Shown piece by piece: positions 29,419-37,655 of a DNA stretch of 38,529 bases. Made by a program: the position numbers and the translations under genes. The DNA is from Micromonospora sonchi (lineage in GTDB: Bacteria; Actinomycetota; Actinomycetes; Mycobacteriales; Micromonosporaceae): contig NZ_BMNB01000043.1 of assembly GCF_014646235.1 (NCBI RefSeq), forward strand, positions 1-38,529, in the 5' to 3' direction. Position 1 is the stretch's first letter. Each line of letters begins with the position of its first letter. Under the pieces are notes generated by a model. That model was not told the origin of the DNA. It searched no databases and saw nothing but the letters and a program-made list of their open reading frames with translations.

Positions 29419-31089
29419 GTGGGACGAATCGACGACATCGCGAACCGCTACGTGGCCGACTGGGCGGCACTGAGCCCGATCGGTGCCACGTACGTCGGCA
29501 TCTCCGGCTACGACGACCAGCTGGACGACCTGTCGCCCGAGGGTTACGCGGCGCAGATCGAGCTGACCCGACGCACGCTGGCCGACCTCGACGCCACGGA
29601 GCCGGAGACGGAGGCGGAGCGCACCGCCCGGGAGGCGATGCAGGAGCGGCTGGGTCTCGACCTCGCCCGGTACGAAGCTGGCGAGACGACCAGCGAGGTC
29701 AACGTCATCACCAGCGGCCTGCACCACACCCGGATGGTCTTCGACCTGATGCCCACCGAGGGCGAGCAGGCACAGGCCAACATCGCCGCCCGGCTGAACC
29801 TCTTCGCCGGTGCGATGGAGGGTTACAAGACCACGCTGCGCGAGGCGGCGGCGACCGGGCGGGTCAGCTCCCGGACGCAGCTGCTCGAGGTGGCCAAGCA
29901 GTGCGACGCCTGGGTGGATCCGGACGGCGACAACATGTTCCACGGGCTGGTCGAGCGGCTGGGCGTCGACGGTGCCCTCGGCGCGGAGCTGCGCCGGGGT
30001 GCGGCGGCGGCCACCGCGGCGACCGCCGAGTTCGGGCAGTTCCTCCGCAGCGAGCTGGCCCCGCACGGTCGGGAGAAGCAGGCCGCCGGACGGGACCGCT
30101 ACGAGCTGGCGTCGCAGTACTTCCTCGGCGCCCGGATCGACCTCGACGAGACGTACGCCTGGGGCTTCGCCGAGCTGGCCCGGCTGGAGGCCGACATGCG
30201 CACGGTGTCGGCGGAGATCGTCGGCCCCGGCGCCACCATCGACGAGGCGGTCGCGGCGCTGGACGCCGACCCGGCCCGCACCATCCGGGGCAAGGAGGCC
30301 TTCCGCGACTGGATGCAGGCCCTCGCCGACCAGGCGATCAGCGACCTGCACGGCACGCACTTCGACATCCCGGAGCAGGTCCGACGGGTCGAATGCATGA
30401 TCGCGCCGACCAGCGACGGCGCCATCTACTACACCGGCCCCAGCGAGGACTTCGCCCGGCCCGGCCGGATGTGGTGGGCGGTGCCGCAGGGTCTCACCGA
30501 CTTCTCCACCTGGCGGGAGGTGACCACCGTCTACCACGAGGGGGTTCCCGGGCATCACCTCCAGGTCGGGCAGACCGTGGTCCGGGCCGAACTGCTCAAT
30601 CGTTGGCAGCGGCTGCTCTGCTGGGTCTCCGGGCACGGTGAGGGCTGGGCGCTCTACGCCGAGCGGCTGATGGACGAGCTGGGTTACCTGGCGGACCCGG
30701 GAAACAGGCTCGGCATGCTGGACGCGCAGGCGTTCCGGGCCGCCCGGGTGATCGTCGACATCGGCATGCACCTGGAGCTGGAGATCCCGAAGGACAATCC
30801 GTTCGACTTCCACCCGGGCGAGCGCTGGACGCCGGAGCTGGGTTGGGAGTTCCTGCGGGCGCACTGCCGGGTGCCGGACGAGATGCTGCGCTTCGAACTG
30901 AACCGCTACCTGGGCTGGCCGGGTCAGGCCCCGTCGTACAAGGTGGGCGAACGGATCTGGCTCCAGGCCCGGGAGGACGCCAAGGCCCGCAAGGGCGCCG
31001 ACTTCGACCTGCGGGAGTTCCACCGGCAGGCGCTCGACCTGGGTGCCCTGGGCCTCGACCCGCTGCGCCGGGCACTCGCCCGTCTCTGA
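29419..31089 (+). CDS. DUF885 family metallopeptidase-like protein
   Basis: 556 residues from the GTG at 29419. No signal peptide, so probably cytoplasmic. The C-terminal half carries the family's zinc motif VYHEGVPGHHLQ and, downstream, GHGEGWALYAERLMDELG, where Glu is the probable third ligand. The N-terminal half is helical (SPIGATYVGISGYDDQL, repeated EAERTAREAMQERL-type helices). The DUF885 family is gluzincin-like; peptide substrates are assumed, not shown. The end of the gene has a 15-bp tandem duplication (31081-31110) which duplicates the stop region. Confidence 0.88.
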   Translation: MGRIDDIANRYVADWAALSPIGATYVGISGYDDQLDDLSPEGYAAQIELTRRTLADLDATEPETEAERTAREAMQERLGLDLARYEAGETTSEVNVITSGLHHTRMVFDLMPTEGEQAQANIAARLNLFAGAMEGYKTTLREAAATGRVSSRTQLLEVAKQCDAWVDPDGDNMFHGLVERLGVDGALGAELRRGAAAATAATAEFGQFLRSELAPHGREKQAAGRDRYELASQYFLGARIDLDETYAWGFAELARLEADMRTVSAEIVGPGATIDEAVAALDADPARTIRGKEAFRDWMQALADQAISDLHGTHFDIPEQVRRVECMIAPTSDGAIYYTGPSEDFARPGRMWWAVPQGLTDFSTWREVTTVYHEGVPGHHLQVGQTVVRAELLNRWQRLLCWVSGHGEGWALYAERLMDELGYLADPGNRLGMLDAQAFRAARVIVDIGMHLELEIPKDNPFDFHPGERWTPELGWEFLRAHCRVPDEMLRFELNRYLGWPGQAPSYKVGERIWLQAREDAKARKGADFDLREFHRQALDLGALGLDPLRRALARL

Positions 31090-31110
31090 TCCGCCCGTCT
31101 CTGATCCGCC
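31081..31110. repeat. 15-bp tandem duplication across the DUF885 stop codon
   Basis: CGTCTCTGATCCGCC occurs at 31081-31095 and again at 31096-31110, so the stop TGA (31087-31089) is repeated in frame (31102-31104). The duplication does not alter the protein; it looks like a slippage event. Confidence 0.8.
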
Positions 31111-31161
31111 CGGAACGTCGGCCCCTGCAGCTACCCGGCCACGGAAGCACTACCCATCGAA

Positions 31162-31207
31162 GCCGTCATGTCACAGAGACATAATCATGTCGGTGTGACA
31201 TGACGGC
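31162..31207. repeat. CGTCATGTCAC palindromic element, copy A (perfect), likely bidirectional terminator
   Basis: GCCGTCATGTCACA (31162-31175) pairs with TGTGACATGACGGC (31194-31207). Inside, GACAT (31178-31182) pairs with ATGTC (31187-31191), giving 19 pairs in all. It lies between the convergent DUF885 and DUF6114 genes, where it could end both transcripts. The same element, partly decayed, is at 19031-19065. Confidence 0.85.
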
Positions 31208-31247
31208 CACTCGACCATCCGCTTCCGGTCGAGACTGCGACAGGGCG

Positions 31248-32639
31248 CTAGGCCAGGTCGACCCGGAGGGTGGGCCTGGCGGTCAGCGTGTCGCAGGTGA
31301 CGAAGGCCAGGTCCATCACCGGCTCGGTGAAGGTGATCGGGATGGGTGAGGTGATCGGGATGCCGTCGGGCAGCGGCAGGTCCGGCGTCAGTGTGATCTT
31401 GATGCCGAGCAGCCGCCCGACGAACCGGGTGGCGTAGAAGCTGACGTCGCCGCCTACGGTCAGCCGGTCGGTGACGAACCGCAGGGTCTGCCCGGACGGC
31501 CCCGGGGAGCGCAGCAGAAAGTCGTCGGTGACCGCGCGTTCCATCCGGAACTTGAGCGTACGCAGCGTCCCTTCCGAGGTCTGCAGATCGACGATTCCCT
31601 CGAACCGCAGCGCCGTCATCCTCACCTTGGAGCCGGTCAGTTTCGACGGGGTCACCGCGACGAGCGGCTGACCGGGCTCGGCGGCGATCCTGGGCAGTGG
31701 CTGACCGGGCTCGGGCGGCGTCTCGTCGTCGGGGGTCGAGGTCGGGACCGGGCACGGGCGGCTGGGCGGGGTCGGTCGGCCACCGGTGGGGCTCGGGACA
31801 GGTGTCGCCGTATCGCCGGGGGCGGGTGCCGCCGTGCCCTCGGGGGCGGGTGCCGCCGTGCCTTCGGGGGCGGGTGCCGCCGTGTCGCTCGGCGTCGGGG
31901 CCGCCTCGGGCCCGTCGTCCGCGTCGTCCTCGTCGAACAGCCGGCCGATGCCGTCGAGGAGATTGGTGACGATGCCGCCGTCGCGGCCCCGGTCGCCAGA
32001 TTCGTCCCCGGCGGGCGGGGAGGCGCTCTGGCTGCCCGGTGCCGGGCCACCCGTGCTGTCAGGACTGGTCGGCACCGACGGCGATCGGGTCGGGCAGGAT
32101 GGCCCGGCGGGTACACCAACCGCTGGCGTCGCCCGGACCGGCAGCGGTCCAGCGGTGGCGACGATCACGGTCAGCGCGACGAACGGCAGGGCCACCGCAA
32201 AGAGCCGGTTCGCACGGCGGCCGGACGCCGGCGGCTGGTCGGCGGCGGGCCGGTCGTCCGGCACCCACGCGAAGCCGAGGCCACTGCCCACCATGCCGAG
32301 CAGCAGGCCGACGAAGAACCCGCCCAGGTTCACCCCGATCAGGGAGAACAGCGCGGTGACCACGGCGACCACGGCGTAGAAGATCCGCTGCTGCGGGCTG
32401 AACCACATCAGCATGCCGCAGGCGACCAGGATGGTGGGGATCAGCCAGGAGAGAAAGCCGGTCGGTCCCATCTGGAAGGAGAGCCCGCCGAGCGACATCT
32501 GGGTGGTCCCGAATATCTCCACACCGGCGACTGCGGTGAGTAGGCCGCCCCAGAACGGCCTGCTCCGCCGCCAGCGGCGGAACCGCTGCCGCGCCTCGTC
32601 GGCCCGGCCGCGTCGGGGTCGTTGATCGACGGTTGTCAC
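31248..32639 (-). CDS. DUF6114 membrane protein with extended exported C-terminal domain
   Basis: 463 residues from the GTG at 32639 (AGGAGGG just upstream). Residues about 25-150 hold four or five membrane helices (FWGGLLTAVAGVEIFGTTQ, FLSWLIPTILVACGMLMWF, IFYAVVAVVTALFSLIGVNL), the DUF6114 part. A further helix (about 150-172) leads to a long Pro/Ser/Thr/Ala linker with an octamer-type repeat (APAPEGTA x3), and then a C-terminal domain of about 140 residues (SKVRMTALRFEGIVDLQTSE...SFYATRFVGRLLGIKITL) resembling the beta-rich exported half of DUF6230 proteins. It follows DUF6230 in an operon. Function in the envelope is unknown. Confidence 0.85.
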   Translation of the reverse strand: MTTVDQRPRRGRADEARQRFRRWRRSRPFWGGLLTAVAGVEIFGTTQMSLGGLSFQMGPTGFLSWLIPTILVACGMLMWFSPQQRIFYAVVAVVTALFSLIGVNLGGFFVGLLLGMVGSGLGFAWVPDDRPAADQPPASGRRANRLFAVALPFVALTVIVATAGPLPVRATPAVGVPAGPSCPTRSPSVPTSPDSTGGPAPGSQSASPPAGDESGDRGRDGGIVTNLLDGIGRLFDEDDADDGPEAAPTPSDTAAPAPEGTAAPAPEGTAAPAPGDTATPVPSPTGGRPTPPSRPCPVPTSTPDDETPPEPGQPLPRIAAEPGQPLVAVTPSKLTGSKVRMTALRFEGIVDLQTSEGTLRTLKFRMERAVTDDFLLRSPGPSGQTLRFVTDRLTVGGDVSFYATRFVGRLLGIKITLTPDLPLPDGIPITSPIPITFTEPVMDLAFVTCDTLTARPTLRVDLA

Positions 32640-32697
32640 GTACCCTCCTGCAACCGAGCTTGCGGACGAGAGCCGCGGACAGCGGCCCGGAGTCGAC

Positions 32698-33309
32698 TCA
32701 GAAGCATTCCTTGGCGGCGGCGCCGAGGTTGACCGCCAGGCGTAGCCCGGTCAGCGTGAACGTGCCCGCGTGCGTTGAACGCGCGACCTGCCGGAGGTTC
32801 TTGATGGTCACCGTGTCAGCCTGCTGGCCGAAGGCTCCTCGGGCACCAACCGCGCCCTTCGGACCCGCGTCGAGGGTGCTGGCGTCCTGGCCGATGTTGA
32901 TGTTCTTGAACTCCGCGTCGCCCTCCAGCGAGTCCATGTCGATCATCAGTCCGCTTGCCCTGGCCGGTTTGCCGTTGCCACCGGCTCGAATGGTGAGCAC
33001 GATGTCGGCCCCGGGCACCTTGACCGACTGGCACAGGTTGTCGAGCTCCGCCTTGCGGATGCCGGAGACCGCCACCGGATGGGCCTTGCCGTCCGTCTCC
33101 TCGGCGAGGCCGCCGTACTGGACGAATCCTTCGCCGCGCAGTTCGGTGGCGGAGACCTTGAAGGTCTGACCGGAGACCGCGAACGAAGCGGCGATCGCGC
33201 CGTTGGCCATGCCGAAGACGATCGCGCCCGCGACCGCGGTCGCGGGCACCATCAGGGCGGCGAAGCGCCGCCACCGGGTACGCCCCGGCCGGTCGAATGG
33301 TTGCTGCAC
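32698..33309 (-). CDS. DUF6230 exported protein
   Basis: 203 residues from the GTG at 33309, chosen because GAGGAGG sits about 6 nt upstream; an upstream ATG at 33366 lies in frame, but without family sequence. A basic N-terminus (GRTRWRRFAAL) is followed by one membrane or signal helix (MVPATAVAGAIVFGMANGAIAASF) with cleavage possible after AIA. The mature domain is beta-rich (FAVSGQTFKVSATELRGEGF, SGLMIDMDSLEGDAEFKNI). Ends with a Cys (KECF) and has one internal Cys, possible disulfide. First gene of the DUF6230-DUF6114 operon, a pair widespread in actinobacteria but without known function. Confidence 0.88.
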   Translation of the reverse strand: MQQPFDRPGRTRWRRFAALMVPATAVAGAIVFGMANGAIAASFAVSGQTFKVSATELRGEGFVQYGGLAEETDGKAHPVAVSGIRKAELDNLCQSVKVPGADIVLTIRAGGNGKPARASGLMIDMDSLEGDAEFKNINIGQDASTLDAGPKGAVGARGAFGQQADTVTIKNLRQVARSTHAGTFTLTGLRLAVNLGAAAKECF

Positions 33310-33776
33310 TTGTTCCTCCTCGGTGAACTCGCGCGGCGCTCTGGCGGAAGTGGCGGCGACGGGCACACCAGGGCCACCCCGTTACCGCCGGGTAACGAAC
33401 GAGCATGATGGTGCACCTCTGCGACGTGGGTCACAAGAGGCGGATTACCGTGCAGTAACCCGGGGGCGAAGGATCCTCGACTGTCAGCTACTCAGCGTCA
33501 CGCAAAATTCGTCGTCAAAGCCTCAAAGGACTGCGCCCGCCCGCCTCGACTCACCCTCCGTAACTAACGCATTGATCAATCACGATTTCGTAACGGGTGC
33601 GCACGGTTAGCGCGCGAGCATCACTGAGTGTCATCGCATAGACGCTCCAGCGCGACTGCGGCCAGCGAACATGCCACGTGGTGGTGCACCGCCTCCCAGC
33701 GAGGCTCGGCGTTCGTTACCGTAGATCTCTCCCGGAGTGGGGTCCCAGCTCCGCATGCCCCTAAGAGGTAGTTGTT
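33310..33776. promoter_or_regulatory. 467-bp divergent control region with repeated GTAAC motifs
   Basis: CGTTACC-N4-GGTAACG (33380-33397) is a dyad close to the DUF6230 start. Further GTAAC/GTTAC sites: TTACCG (33445), AGTAACC (33454), GTAAC (33560), GTAACGG (33590) and GTTACC (33715). ATTGATCAAT (33571-33580) is a perfect palindrome. The DUF6230 and VanW genes start at the two ends, so a shared regulator is plausible. No gene was found in the gap. Confidence 0.4.
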
Positions 33777-35597
33777 GTGACGCTGTACGGCGAAAAACAT
33801 CCGCCCGCTGCCGACGATCGGCCCACCGTTCAGGTGGCGGCGGTCAGCTGGCCGCCCGTCGAGGAACCGGTACAACCCGCGCCGGCCGCTCCACAGGGTG
33901 AACGTAAGCGATCCAGCCGGTTCCGGATCCTGCTCGCCACCGGGGTGGCCACCGGCGTGCTCGCCTCGGTCGGTGCGGTCGCCGTCTGGGCGTACGCCGG
34001 TGACGTGCCGCGCGGCACCACCGTGCTCGGCACCGAGCTGGGTGGGCGCAGCAGGACGGACGCGGCGCGGGAGCTGCGTGCGCAGCTCGACCGCCGCGCA
34101 GCCGAGCTCGCCGCTCCCATCCAGGTACGCGTCGGGGAGCGGACCGCCGAGATCAACCCGGTCGACGTGGGGCTCACCGTCGACGTGGACGCGACCGTGG
34201 CCGCCGCGGCGGCGGCCGACGCCCACGCGATGGACCGCCTGGTCGGCTCGCGCGAGGTCGAGCCGGTGGTCTCGGTCGACGTGCCGAAGTTGACCGCCGA
34301 GCTGACGAAGCTCGTCGGCAAGCAGGGCCAGAAGATGACGATGCCCGCCATCACCTTCTCCGGGACCAAACCGAAGGTGCGCTACCCCAAGCCGAGCCTC
34401 GACGTCGACGCAGAGCACTCCGCCGAGGTGGTCAAGGCGGGCTGGCTGAGCGGGCAGCCGGTGACCGTGCCGCTGGTGGAGCACCATCCGGCCACCTCGG
34501 CCGAGGAGGTCGACCGCATGGTCGCCGAGCTGGCCGAGCCGGCCGTGGCGGCGCCGGTCAAGCTGACCACCGACCGCGGTTCGGTGAACATTCCGCCACA
34601 GGCCATCGCGAAGGGCCTCCGCTTCAAGGCCGACAAGGCCGGCAAGCTCACCCCCAGCGTGGACGTGAAGCGACTGTGGGCCGCGCTCGGGAACAGTGTG
34701 GACGCGGTCGAGGTGGCGCCGAAGGACGCGACGATGGTCATCTCCGGCGGCAAGCCGAAGGTGACCGACGGGCGCGCCGGACAGCGGGTGGACACCAGCA
34801 AGCTCGGCGACAACCTGCTGGAGGTCCTGCCCCGCAGCACGGACCGGACGATCTCCGCTGAGCTCAAGCCGGTCCAGCCGAAGCTCACCGCGGAGAAACT
34901 CGGCTCCCTGGGCATCAAGGAGAGAGTCTCCTCCTTCACCACCAACTTCACCGGCGGTCTCGGGTCGCCCCGCAGCCAGAACATCGTGACGATCGCCAAG
35001 GACGTGGACGGCACGGTGGTGCTGCCCGGCGAGACGTTCTCGCTCAACGGGCACACCGGGGAACGCGGCTACTCGCAGGGCTACCGCGACGCGCCCGTCA
35101 TCCTCGACGGCAAACTGGTGCCCGGCGTCGGTGGCGGCACGTCCCAGTTCACCACCACGCTGTTCAACGCGACCTACTACGCCGGCCTGGAGGACGTCGA
35201 GCACAAGCCGCACTCGTACTACTTCAGCCGCTACCCGGCGGTCATCGAGTCGACGATCTTCTGGCCCAACCTCGACTTCAAGTTCCGCAACAACACCGAG
35301 TACGGCGTCCTGATCGACACCTCGTACACCGGCAACTCGATCACCGTGTCCATCTGGAGCACGAAGATCTGGGACAGCGTCAAGACCGAGTACGGCCCAC
35401 GGCGGAACATCACCTCGCCGAAGACCGTCTACCTCGAGCCGGGGCCGAGGTGCATCCCCGCCAACGGCAGCCTCGGCTTCACCCAGGACGCCTTCCGGGT
35501 CATCAAGAAGGACGGCAAGGTCGTCAAGCGGGAGAAGTTCACCTGGACCTACCAGGCGGAGCCCCGCTTCATCTGCGCCAAGCAGCAACCTTCCTGA
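33777..35597 (+). CDS. VanW-family cell-envelope protein
   Basis: 606 residues from the GTG at 33777 (GAGG about 8 nt upstream). A cytoplasmic Pro-rich N-terminus is followed by one membrane anchor (about 49-75: ILLATGVATGVLASVGAVAVW). Outside: two peptidoglycan-binding-4 type repeats (about 80-190 and 225-345; for example GTTVLGTELGGRSRTDAARE and PQAIAKGLRFKADKAG), then a VanW domain from about 395 with FTTNFTGG, VLPGETFSLNGHTGERGY, and VPGVGGGTSQFTTTLFNATY, its defining Gly-rich block. A C-terminal G5-like or beta tail contains the only Cys pair (PRCIPANG, FICAKQ). Likely binds peptidoglycan; function of VanW is not established. Confidence 0.9.
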   Translation: MTLYGEKHPPAADDRPTVQVAAVSWPPVEEPVQPAPAAPQGERKRSSRFRILLATGVATGVLASVGAVAVWAYAGDVPRGTTVLGTELGGRSRTDAARELRAQLDRRAAELAAPIQVRVGERTAEINPVDVGLTVDVDATVAAAAAADAHAMDRLVGSREVEPVVSVDVPKLTAELTKLVGKQGQKMTMPAITFSGTKPKVRYPKPSLDVDAEHSAEVVKAGWLSGQPVTVPLVEHHPATSAEEVDRMVAELAEPAVAAPVKLTTDRGSVNIPPQAIAKGLRFKADKAGKLTPSVDVKRLWAALGNSVDAVEVAPKDATMVISGGKPKVTDGRAGQRVDTSKLGDNLLEVLPRSTDRTISAELKPVQPKLTAEKLGSLGIKERVSSFTTNFTGGLGSPRSQNIVTIAKDVDGTVVLPGETFSLNGHTGERGYSQGYRDAPVILDGKLVPGVGGGTSQFTTTLFNATYYAGLEDVEHKPHSYYFSRYPAVIESTIFWPNLDFKFRNNTEYGVLIDTSYTGNSITVSIWSTKIWDSVKTEYGPRRNITSPKTVYLEPGPRCIPANGSLGFTQDAFRVIKKDGKVVKREKFTWTYQAEPRFICAKQQPS

Positions 35598-35615
35598 CGC
35601 CACACCAGCTTCCCC

Positions 35616-35648
35616 ACGGCCCCGCCGGCTTCCCGCCGGCGGGGCCGT
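35616..35648. terminator. Terminator between the VanW gene and the convergent membrane protein gene
   Basis: ACGGCCCCGCCGGC (35616-35629), 5-nt loop, GCCGGCGGGGCCGT (35635-35648): 14-bp perfect stem, 19 bp after the VanW stop; suitable for both directions. Confidence 0.85.
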
Positions 35649-35708
35649 CCCCCCCTCCCGTACGCACGCAGCACCCCCCGCGCACGTCGCCCGTCGGAGA
35701 GCCGGCGG

Positions 35709-36323
35709 TTACGAAAGGCGGTCGCCCTTCCGCGCGGCCAAAGCACCGAACGCCACCGTGAGCAGGGCGAACATCGGGATGCCACTGAGCTGTTCGGGCG
35801 TGACGAAGTCGAGGAACAGTGCGATCGCGATGGCCACGCCGATCCAGACGGGGGCACGACCGGTTCGCCAGAGGACGATGCCGGTGCCGATCATCCCGAT
35901 GACGGTCGCCAGCATCATCGGTATGAGCAGCCCCAGGAACACCGGACCCGCGAAGATCTGGTCCGCGACCTCGGCCATCTCGGTACGCGCAGTGGACGAG
36001 GCGAGCTCGGACATCACGGCGTTGACCGCGATCACCGCCGTGTGGAGCAACCATCCGACGGAGCCGAGGAACAGCAGCACGCTTGCCCGACGATGGCCAC
36101 CACGGGCCACCTCGCCTCCCAGCAGCGCGAAGCCGACCGCGAGCAGGATCGCCGAGACAAACGTCAGCGCCGACGCTGCGAGGAACCGCCCCGAGTGTGC
36201 CTCGATCACCCCGAGGTTCTCGACCTGGGAGCCGACCAGCCGGGGCATGAGGACGACGCCGGCGAGCCCGAGGGCGGCACCGGTGGTGAGACAGATCGCC
36301 GGGCGAGACATGGAGTTGGACAT
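35709..36323 (-). CDS. Integral membrane protein (DUF4386-like)
   Basis: 204 residues from the ATG at 36323 with GGAGGT just upstream. About six membrane helices: ICLTTGAALGLAGVVLM, FLAASALTFVSAILLAVGFAL, SVLLFLGSVGWLLHTAVIAV, FAGPVFLGLLIPMMLATVIG, VWIGVAIAIALFLDFV, and FALLTVAFGALA. The frame is open far upstream, but that part is the reverse of the kinase gene and not plausible. It diverges from the two-component genes across 183 bp, so it may be their target. Family match is tentative. Confidence 0.75.
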   Translation of the reverse strand: MSNSMSRPAICLTTGAALGLAGVVLMPRLVGSQVENLGVIEAHSGRFLAASALTFVSAILLAVGFALLGGEVARGGHRRASVLLFLGSVGWLLHTAVIAVNAVMSELASSTARTEMAEVADQIFAGPVFLGLLIPMMLATVIGMIGTGIVLWRTGRAPVWIGVAIAIALFLDFVTPEQLSGIPMFALLTVAFGALAARKGDRLS

Positions 36324-36344
36324 CGAGACCTCCGTGAGAGCGGT

Positions 36345-36359
36345 GGAAGGAGACCTTCC
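36345..36359. promoter_or_regulatory. GGAAGG dyad between the membrane-protein and kinase genes
   Basis: GGAAGG (36345-36350), 3 nt, CCTTCC (36354-36359), with another GGAA at 36367-36370. It is centred about 30 bp upstream of the membrane-protein start, and could be a binding site for the adjacent response regulator. The link is inferred from position only. Confidence 0.3.
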
Positions 36360-36493
36360 GACCGTAGGAAGCTGCCCACGGCTCGCGCGTCGCCCGCACG
36401 GCGTCAGGGACGGGCCGACGGGAGCGGCCGCATACCTCTCGCGACGTACGCCAATCCGCCGCGCAGCCGACGTGTTTCCGCATCCCGCTGTCC

Positions 36494-36499
36494 TAGCCT
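36494..36499 (+). promoter_or_regulatory. -10 element of a probably leaderless kinase transcript
   Basis: TAGCCT ends 7 nt before the GTG at 36507, the spacing expected when transcription begins at the start codon. No ribosome-binding site precedes the GTG, which fits a leaderless mRNA. Confidence 0.4.
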
Positions 36500-36506
36500 T
36501 GCGATC

Positions 36507-37655
36507 GTGAGAGCGGACCGACACGCCGTCGGCCAGGACGTGGCGCTGGCACTCGGCCTCCTTGCGCTCGGCGCCCTCCAGGTTGGCCTGCAGAGAAGCG
36601 GGTGGGTGGCGCTGGTGGGAGTTGCGTGCGTGGCCCTTCCGGTCGCGGCGCGCCGGAGCCACCCGCTCCCTGCCGTGGTACTCGGTTGGGGCGTCCTGCT
36701 CGTGAGCGAGGGCCTGGGGCACGACGTCACGAGTGAGGGCTATGCCACGATCCTGGCCCTGGTCCTCACCGTCTACTCCGTCGCGAGGCACGGCCATCGA
36801 TGGGAGCAACTCGCCGGCCTTGCTCTGGCGCTCGCCTTCACGTGGGTTGGCGTGCTCATCAACGATCCGACGGACGTGCCGAGCCTGCTGCTCACGACCA
36901 TTATCGTGGGGGCGCCATGGGCCGCAGGGTATGCCGTCCGCGCCAGTCTCGAACGCCGCGATCAGGTCGTTGTGGAAAATCTTCGGCTCATCAGCGAACG
37001 CGAGCGGCACACCCGCGAGGCAATCGCCTCGAACCGTACCGAGATCGCTCGGGATCTGCACGACGTGCTCGGCCACTCGCTCGCCGTCATGGTGATGCAG
37101 TTGGGCGCCGCGGACCACGCGTTCACCCGCGACCCGACGCGGGCACGTCTGGCCCTCCGAGCCGCGCGGTCGACAGGCAAGGAGGCCATGGACGAGTTGC
37201 GGACTCTCGTCGCGCTGTTCCGCGAGGAACCCGGCGCCCTCGGCACGGGACCGACACCGCGCCTGGTGGACGCCGCCGGCCTCGTCGACGAACTCACCTC
37301 GGCCGGACTGGACGTTCGTCTGGACGTGGACGACCCACTGCCAGCTCTCGGCCCCGCCGAGGATCTGGCCGCGTACCGCATCGTCCAGGAGTCCCTGACG
37401 AACGCCGTCCGTCACGGGTCGGGAGACGTGCGGGTTCGGCTCGAGTCGAAGGCCGGCCTCGTGCACATCGTCATCGACAACCGGGTGGACGACGCTGGGG
37501 CGAGTGACCGCCGCGAGCAGGGCTCGCATGATCTAGGATTCGGCCTCATCGGGATGGAAGAGCGGGCGCGTTCGTGTGGTGGGTGGTTGCGGACGACGCG
37601 GCCGCCGGGCCGCTTCCGCCTCGAAGCCGCAGTGCCGATCAAGGTGGCCCCATGA
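36507..37655 (+). CDS. Sensor histidine kinase, NarL/LuxR-type partner (HisKA_3)
   Basis: 382 residues from the GTG at 36507 (VRADRHAVGQD). Four to five N-terminal membrane helices without a large outside loop (LALGLLALGALQVGLQ, GWVALVGVACVALPVAARR, ATILALVLTVYSVARHG, LAGLALALAFTWVGVLI, LLLTTIIVGAPWAAGYA). A coiled region follows, then HisKA_3 with EIARDLHDVLGHSLAVMVMQ (phosphate-accepting His185), then the ATPase domain with AAYRIVQESLTNAVRHG (N-box) and GFGLIGMEERARSCGG (G-box). It senses an unknown membrane or envelope signal. Stop overlaps the regulator start by 4 nt. Confidence 0.93.
   Translation: MRADRHAVGQDVALALGLLALGALQVGLQRSGWVALVGVACVALPVAARRSHPLPAVVLGWGVLLVSEGLGHDVTSEGYATILALVLTVYSVARHGHRWEQLAGLALALAFTWVGVLINDPTDVPSLLLTTIIVGAPWAAGYAVRASLERRDQVVVENLRLISERERHTREAIASNRTEIARDLHDVLGHSLAVMVMQLGAADHAFTRDPTRARLALRAARSTGKEAMDELRTLVALFREEPGALGTGPTPRLVDAAGLVDELTSAGLDVRLDVDDPLPALGPAEDLAAYRIVQESLTNAVRHGSGDVRVRLESKAGLVHIVIDNRVDDAGASDRREQGSHDLGFGLIGMEERARSCGGWLRTTRPPGRFRLEAAVPIKVAP

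Noticed and set aside
36324..37529. Long N-terminal extension of the minus-strand membrane protein
   Set aside because: It is antisense to the kinase gene; the ATG at 36323 has GGAGGT immediately upstream.
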